Part shown: positions 14,514 through 17,866 of the stretch, one piece after another
How the letters are laid out: every line of letters starts with the position of its first letter
Numbering within the stretch: position 1 is the first letter of the stretch
NCBI GenBank assembly: GCA_016931015.1
Contig: JAFGFP010000043.1
Span: 1-17,866 of the forward strand
Direction: 5' to 3'
Length of the DNA: 17,866 nucleotides
Origin: Dehalococcoidales bacterium
Lineage (GTDB): Bacteria > Chloroflexota > Dehalococcoidia > Dehalococcoidales > UBA5760
The notes under the pieces: generated by a model
Databases searched by the model: none
Told to the model about the DNA's origin: nothing
The model's input: the letters and a program-made list of their open reading frames with translations, nothing else
Translations under genes and position numbers: made by a program

Positions 14514-15200
14514 ATGCAACTGGCTATCGACACCTCAACCGATACCGCCAGCCTGGCCCTGGCACAGGATGGCGAGATACTGGCCGAACTGAGCTGGCGC
14601 TGCGGGCAGAATCACACCATCACCCTGCTCCCCTACCTCACCAGCCTGTTGAGCCAGGCTGGACTTGAGCTCGGGGCGGTTACGGGTATCACGGTGGCCA
14701 GGGGCCCGGGGAGCTATAACGGGCTGCGCGTCGGAATCAGCACGGCCAAGGGGCTCGCCTTGAGCCTGGGTGTTCCTATCGTCGGTATCAGCACCCTGGC
14801 GGCGGCGGCCTACCAGCACGCCGGGGCCGGCCTCCCGGTCGGTGCCCTGTTTAACGCCGGTCGGGGCGAGATTGCCGCCGCCGTCTATGATATGAGAGGT
14901 GATAGCTGGCAGCCGGTTATCGCCGAGCACATTACCACGGTTGAAGCGCTCTGCGCCTGGATAGATAAAAAGACCGTGTTCTGCGGCGAGTTGAGCGAGG
15001 CGCTCGGCGACCAGTTGCGGGAGCGGCTCGGGGAGAAGGCGCTAATCGTCTCGGCGGCGGCCCGGCTGCGGCGGGCCGGTTTTCTGGCCGAACTGGGCGA
15101 AAAGCGGCTGGCGGCCGGCGACTTCGACAGCCCGGCCTCGTTAAGTCCCATGTACCTGAGGCGGCCGCACATTACCAAACCGAGAAGTGATAAAAAATAG
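14514..15200 (+). CDS. tsaB: tRNA t6A synthesis protein TsaB
   Basis: The non-catalytic ASKHA-fold partner that dimerises with TsaD in bacterial t6A synthesis. The 228 residues are typical. The N-terminal LAIDTSTDTASLAL (3-16) is the phosphate-1-like strand-turn. VARGPGSYNGLRVGISTAKGLAL (61-83, interrupted here only by family-specific choices) is the TsaB signature, usually GPGSFTGLR; Phe-Thr is Tyr-Asn here. The C-terminal part ends in LSPMYLRRPHI, as in homologues. Metal-binding His residues of TsaD are absent, which separates it from the catalytic paralogue. A hotdog thioesterase gene follows 15 bases later. Confidence 0.94.
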   Translation: MQLAIDTSTDTASLALAQDGEILAELSWRCGQNHTITLLPYLTSLLSQAGLELGAVTGITVARGPGSYNGLRVGISTAKGLALSLGVPIVGISTLAAAAYQHAGAGLPVGALFNAGRGEIAAAVYDMRGDSWQPVIAEHITTVEALCAWIDKKTVFCGELSEALGDQLRERLGEKALIVSAAARLRRAGFLAELGEKRLAAGDFDSPASLSPMYLRRPHITKPRSDKK

Positions 15201-15215
15201 ACTGTGGAGATGAAG

Positions 15216-15683
15216 ATGTCAACCGAACCGAAAGAGACAATCGCCGCCAGCGACCTCTGCTTCGGCTGCGGGAAGCGAAACCCCTGCGGCTTGAAATTGG
15301 AGTTTGAGTGGGACGGTAAGGTGGCGACCTCCAGCTTCACCCCGACCGAGTTCCACCAGGGGTGGCAGGGGATTATTCACGGCGGTATCCTGAGTTCGCT
15401 GCTCGACGAGGCCATGGGCTATGTCGCCTGCTTCGAGAGGGTGGCCGGGATTACTGCGGCCATCGAGGTCAGGTTCAAGCGGCCGGTGAGAATCGGCGAG
15501 CCCCTGACTATCACCGCCTGGGTGAGCGGCTGGAAAAGACGATATGTCGATACCGAAGCCAGCCTGACTCTTCAGGACGGCACCGTAGTGGCTACGGCTA
15601 AAGCCACGCAGTTTATTAGTTCGGAGGTGGTTCTTTCTGATGACCGATGGGAGCAGTCCACTGGCGGTAAACCATCAGACTAA
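15216..15683 (+). CDS. PaaI-type hotdog-fold thioesterase
   Basis: A hotdog-fold acyl-CoA thioesterase-like protein of 155 residues; the substrate is unknown. HGGILSSLLDEAMGYVA (55-71) is the PaaI/4HBT active-site helix with His55 and acidic Asp64/Glu65. VRFKRPVRIGEPL (85-97) and the final strands ATAKATQFI complete the fold. The N-terminus has a Cys cluster, CFGCGKRNPCGL (Cys15, Cys18, Cys24), a pattern seen in a subset of these proteins. ATG 15216 is chosen because GGAG (15206-15209) is six bases upstream; in-frame GTG 15204 and ATG 15210 surround that site. The 3' end overlaps the HAD gene by 44 bases in another frame. Confidence 0.87.
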   Translation: MSTEPKETIAASDLCFGCGKRNPCGLKLEFEWDGKVATSSFTPTEFHQGWQGIIHGGILSSLLDEAMGYVACFERVAGITAAIEVRFKRPVRIGEPLTITAWVSGWKRRYVDTEASLTLQDGTVVATAKATQFISSEVVLSDDRWEQSTGGKPSD

Positions 15684-16329
15684 GGCGGTAATCTGGGACA
15701 TGGATGGCGTCATCGCCGACACTGCCCCCTATCACTTCCGGGCCTGGCAGGAGACCTTCCGGCAGCGGGGGGCCCACTACAGCGAGGCCGCCTTCAGGCG
15801 CAACTTCGGTAAGAGAAACGACGCCATAATTGAAAACGTCTTGGGTGCCGGAGTCCCCGCTGCCGAAGTGGCGGCGATTACCGCCGAGAAGGAAGAGCTC
15901 TTTCGCCGCCGGGCCGCCGGGATGATAAAGCCGCTGCCCGGGGCCATCGGGCTGATGCGGGCCCTTAGGGAGCACGGTATTCCTCAGGCGATGGGCTCGT
16001 CCGCCCCGATAGAGAATATCGAGATGGTTACCCGGGAGCTCGGTATAAAGGGCTTTTTTCAGGCTATCGTCTCCGGGAGAGAGGTCGCCGAGGGGAAGCC
16101 TAGCCCACAGGTCTTTTTGCTGGCTGCGAAGAAGCTGGGGGTGCGACTTCAGGATTGCCTGGTCATCGAGGATGCCCTGGCCGGGGTCAGTGCCGCCAAG
16201 CGGGCCGGGATGACCTGCATCGCGGTAACCACCTCTAACCCCAGGGCCGAGCTTGGCGAGGCCGACCTCGTGGTTGATAGCCTGGAGGAGGTCACGGTAG
16301 ATAAGCTGATGAGCCTCTTTAAGGGCTAG
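15640..16329 (+). CDS. HAD-superfamily hydrolase, beta-phosphoglucomutase-like
   Basis: A HAD-superfamily phosphatase or phosphomutase of 229 residues; the substrate is unknown. Motif I is WDMDGVIADTAP (19-30), with nucleophile Asp20 and acid/base Asp22. Motif II is MGSSAP (118-123, Ser120), motif III is Lys153 in GKPSPQVF, and motif IV is VIEDALAGVSAAK (175-187). The helical cap between residues 30 and 100 matches the beta-phosphoglucomutase subfamily, which acts on sugar phosphates. ATG 15640 lies inside the thioesterase gene, with GGAGG (15623-15627) twelve bases upstream, rather far for a ribosome site, so coupling to the upstream gene is likely. ndk follows 28 bases later. Confidence 0.88.
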   Translation: MTDGSSPLAVNHQTKAVIWDMDGVIADTAPYHFRAWQETFRQRGAHYSEAAFRRNFGKRNDAIIENVLGAGVPAAEVAAITAEKEELFRRRAAGMIKPLPGAIGLMRALREHGIPQAMGSSAPIENIEMVTRELGIKGFFQAIVSGREVAEGKPSPQVFLLAAKKLGVRLQDCLVIEDALAGVSAAKRAGMTCIAVTTSNPRAELGEADLVVDSLEEVTVDKLMSLFKG

Positions 16330-16357
16330 CCCATAGAAATCTTGAAAAGGAGTTTAG

Positions 16358-16783
16358 ATGAAACCTATAGAAAGGTCGCTGGTACTTATTAAGCCTGATG
16401 CTATGGAGCGGGGACTGGCCGGGACTATCATCGGCCGGTTACAGTCTCAGGGACTCAAACTGATAGCCGTAAAGATGCTGCACATGGATAGAGAGCTGGC
16501 CGGACGTCACTATGCCGTCCATAAGGAAAAGCCCTTCTTTGCGGGGCTGGTAAGCTATATCACCTCGGCGCCGATTGTTGCTGCGGTCTTTAGCGGCGAT
16601 GATGCCATCGCCAGAATCAGGCAGATTATGGGGCCGACCGACCCGGCTAAGGCCGAGGCGGGCACTATCCGGGGCGACTTCGGTATTGATATCGAGCATA
16701 ACAGCGTTCACGGCTCCGATGCTCCGGAGACCGCCGCGCAGGAAATCAGGCTCTTCTTTGGAGAGGGCGAGATTTTTCCCTAG
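16358..16783 (+). CDS. ndk: nucleoside diphosphate kinase
   Basis: Transfers the gamma phosphate from ATP to other NDPs through a phosphohistidine, keeping NTP and dNTP pools balanced. The 141 residues are typical. Lys12 in LVLIKPDAMERG, MGPTDPAKAEAGTIRGDFG (91-109) and HNSVHGSDAPETA with phospho-acceptor His118 are all present and intact. AAGGAG at 16347-16352 is five bases before the ATG, the clearest ribosome site in this operon, suggesting strong expression. It is the last gene of the thiL-tsaE-tsaB run, with 14 bases before the convergent rsfS stop and no recognisable terminator hairpin between them. Confidence 0.97.
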   Translation: MKPIERSLVLIKPDAMERGLAGTIIGRLQSQGLKLIAVKMLHMDRELAGRHYAVHKEKPFFAGLVSYITSAPIVAAVFSGDDAIARIRQIMGPTDPAKAEAGTIRGDFGIDIEHNSVHGSDAPETAAQEIRLFFGEGEIFP

Positions 16784-16797
16784 CGGGCTTGGCCTGG

Positions 16798-17142
16798 TTA
16801 CTGAATTCTGACTACCGGGGTCGCTAGGCTCCACAGCTGGTCGAGCTGGTAGAGCTCGCGCTCGATGGGGGCGAAGATATGGACGATAACGTCCCCGAAG
16901 TCCATCAGGAGCCATCCGGAGTCCACGGTTCCTTCGTAGTGGTGGGGCCGGATGCCCTGCTTCTTCAGGGTGTGCCCGATTTCGTCGCGGATGGCCTCGA
17001 TTTGCTTACTGCTCTCGCCACTGCACATCACGAAGTAATCGGCGAAGCTGCACACCCCGCGGGTATCCAGCAGTACGATGTCCGTCGCCTTTTTTTCGCT
17101 GGCTGTGGCTACTACCTGGCGGGCCGTCTCTATGGCTTCCAG
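16798..17142 (-). CDS. rsfS: ribosomal silencing factor RsfS, probable CTG start
   Basis: Binds uL14 on the 50S subunit and blocks subunit joining, lowering translation in stationary phase or starvation. SFADYFVMCSGESSKQIEAI and GWLLMDFGDVIVHIFAP are the family hallmarks. The only canonical start codon in the frame is GTG 17055, which would remove the conserved first helix and strand (ETARQVVATASEKKATDIVLLDTRG) encoded just upstream without a stop. No ATG, GTG or TTG occurs there. CTG at 17142 sits six bases after GGGAGG and gives 114 residues, the normal length, so I take CTG as the start. An ATG-to-CTG sequencing error would look the same. The gene is 20 bases after the secG stop. Confidence 0.9.
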   Translation of the reverse strand: MEAIETARQVVATASEKKATDIVLLDTRGVCSFADYFVMCSGESSKQIEAIRDEIGHTLKKQGIRPHHYEGTVDSGWLLMDFGDVIVHIFAPIERELYQLDQLWSLATPVVRIQ

Positions 17143-17148
17143 AGCTGT

Positions 17149-17154
17149 CCTCCC
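17149..17154 (-). promoter_or_regulatory. ribosome binding site that decides the rsfS start
   Basis: GGGAGG on the - strand lies in the 20-base gap between the secG stop and the proposed CTG start, six bases before CTG 17142. It is a near-perfect Shine-Dalgarno sequence at standard spacing and has no other plausible start codon to serve. Confidence 0.7.
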
Positions 17155-17162
17155 ACGGTGGT

Positions 17163-17381
17163 TTAGCCGAGCCGGAGCGATACGATTGAGATTACCAGGA
17201 AGGTGACCACGAAGACGATGGTCAGTCGGAAGAGTACCTTCTCTACCCCGCGCCGCGTGCGGTAGACACCGCTCTGCTGCCCGAAGATACCGCCCAGCCC
17301 ACCGCTTCTCACCTGGAAGAGGATAATCACTATCAAGGCCACGGATAATAAGATTTGGGCTATATTAAGATTAGTTTGCAT
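17163..17381 (-). CDS. secG: preprotein translocase subunit SecG
   Basis: The small accessory subunit of the SecYEG channel in the cytoplasmic membrane. The 72 residues contain two membrane helices (about 6-23 and 50-69) joined by a cytosolic loop, FQVRSGGLGGIFGQQSG, that carries the conserved glycine-rich segment of SecG, followed by RRGVEKVLFRLT. ATG 17381 directly abuts the gatB stop (TAG then ATG with no gap), and GAGGGG at the end of gatB provides the ribosome site. It is in an operon with gatB and rsfS. Confidence 0.94.
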   Translation of the reverse strand: MQTNLNIAQILLSVALIVIILFQVRSGGLGGIFGQQSGVYRTRRGVEKVLFRLTIVFVVTFLVISIVSLRLG

Positions 17382-17866
17382 CTATTTCCCCTCAAGCTTT
17401 CCCTTTAGTAGCTCGCTTACCAGACCTGGATTGGCGCGCCCCTTGGTAGCCCTCATCACCTGCCCGACCAGGAATTTCAAGGCCTCGGTCTTACCGGCTT
17501 CGTAATCGGCTACCGCCTTCTCATTATTGCTTATTACGGATACCACCTCGGCTTCGAGTGCCGGCCGGTCGCTTATCTGGCTCAGTCCCTGCCGTTTAAT
17601 AATCTCGTCGGCCCCATCGCCCGTGCGGTACATCTCCTCAAGCACCGACTTGGCAGTGGCCGCATTGACGACGGCCTGCGATTCCAGTATCGCCAGCCGG
17701 GTGAACTGCTCCGGGCTGACCTTAGCGCCGAACTCCGTTATCTCGATGCCGGTGGCATTCATGATGGCGCTGGCCGCCCCCAAGAGCCAGTTGCTGATGT
17801 TCTTGGCGGGCAGCGTCTTATCGACCAGGTGGCAGCCCTCGAAATAGTCGGCCATGGCCTTCGAGC
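17382..17866 (-). CDS. gatB: Asp-tRNA(Asn)/Glu-tRNA(Gln) amidotransferase subunit B, C-terminal part (5' end outside window)
   Basis: GatB binds the mischarged tRNA and activates it for amidation by the GatCAB complex. Only about 160 C-terminal residues are visible; full-length GatB has about 475-490. The frame is open to the window edge (SKAMADYFEGC), so ATG 17855 is internal. The segment includes the end of the central helical region and the GatB/YqeY tRNA-binding domain, with AVADYEAGKTEALKFLVGQV, MRATKGRANPGLVSELL and a terminal basic KLEGK. FLVGQVMxxTKGxAxP is diagnostic. Its presence suggests that at least one of Gln-tRNA or Asn-tRNA is made by the indirect route. Confidence 0.95.
   Translation of the reverse strand, partial: SKAMADYFEGCHLVDKTLPAKNISNWLLGAASAIMNATGIEITEFGAKVSPEQFTRLAILESQAVVNAATAKSVLEEMYRTGDGADEIIKRQGLSQISDRPALEAEVVSVISNNEKAVADYEAGKTEALKFLVGQVMRATKGRANPGLVSELLKGKLEGK

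Noticed and set aside
16323..16332. Palindrome GGGCTAGCCC at the end of the HAD gene
   Set aside because: With no loop or following T-run it cannot form a standard terminator, and ndk follows closely; likely chance in GC-rich coding sequence.

Overview
This 17.9 kb window is a gene-dense stretch of bacterial chromosome carrying 24 protein genes, with no RNA gene, transposon, CRISPR array or phage gene. The sequence is visibly GC-rich. Gene content and order recall the Dehalococcoidia (Chloroflexota): a packed aroB-aroD-aroE-aroK-aroA-aroC-pheA-tyrA run, a rubrerythrin, and gatB-secG-rsfS. That placement rests on remembered gene order and protein style, not on a search. Rubrerythrin and the lack of any respiratory oxidase here fit an anaerobe but do not prove it.

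Region 1 (1-7023, + strand) is an eight-gene aromatic amino acid operon. It starts inside aroB and covers every step from DAHP to chorismate, then the chorismate mutase/prephenate dehydratase fusion (phenylalanine branch) and a prephenate dehydrogenase (tyrosine branch). Most genes overlap by 4 to 20 bases, so translation is probably coupled. DAHP synthase would have to lie upstream, outside the window.

Region 2 (7020-8130, - strand) has a dCMP-deaminase-family gene downstream of a P-loop kinase gene, the two separated by a degenerate 38-bp tandem repeat. Region 3 (8211-10604, + strand) has a CCA-adding/poly(A)-polymerase-type nucleotidyltransferase and a two-domain membrane protein. Region 4 (10588-12882, - strand) has rsmA, ispE and rubrerythrin. 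Region 5 (13009-16783, + strand) has thiL, tsaE, tsaB, a hotdog thioesterase, a HAD phosphatase/mutase and ndk. Region 6 (16798-17866, - strand) has the end of gatB, then secG and rsfS.

The gene content is ordinary housekeeping, and I see no convincing new multi-gene system. The unusual points are small-scale. Two genes (the nucleotidyltransferase and thiL) have an extended -10 element 6-7 bases before the start codon, which suggests leaderless mRNAs. rsfS has no ATG/GTG/TTG at its expected start and probably begins at CTG. A 38-bp tandem repeat has reshaped the end of one gene and the start of the next. The EPSP synthase has Ala at the position where Gly-to-Ala is associated with glyphosate tolerance. 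The membrane protein fuses a DUF4870-like domain to a second, unrecognised four-helix domain. No gene-free stretch exceeds about 130 bases.
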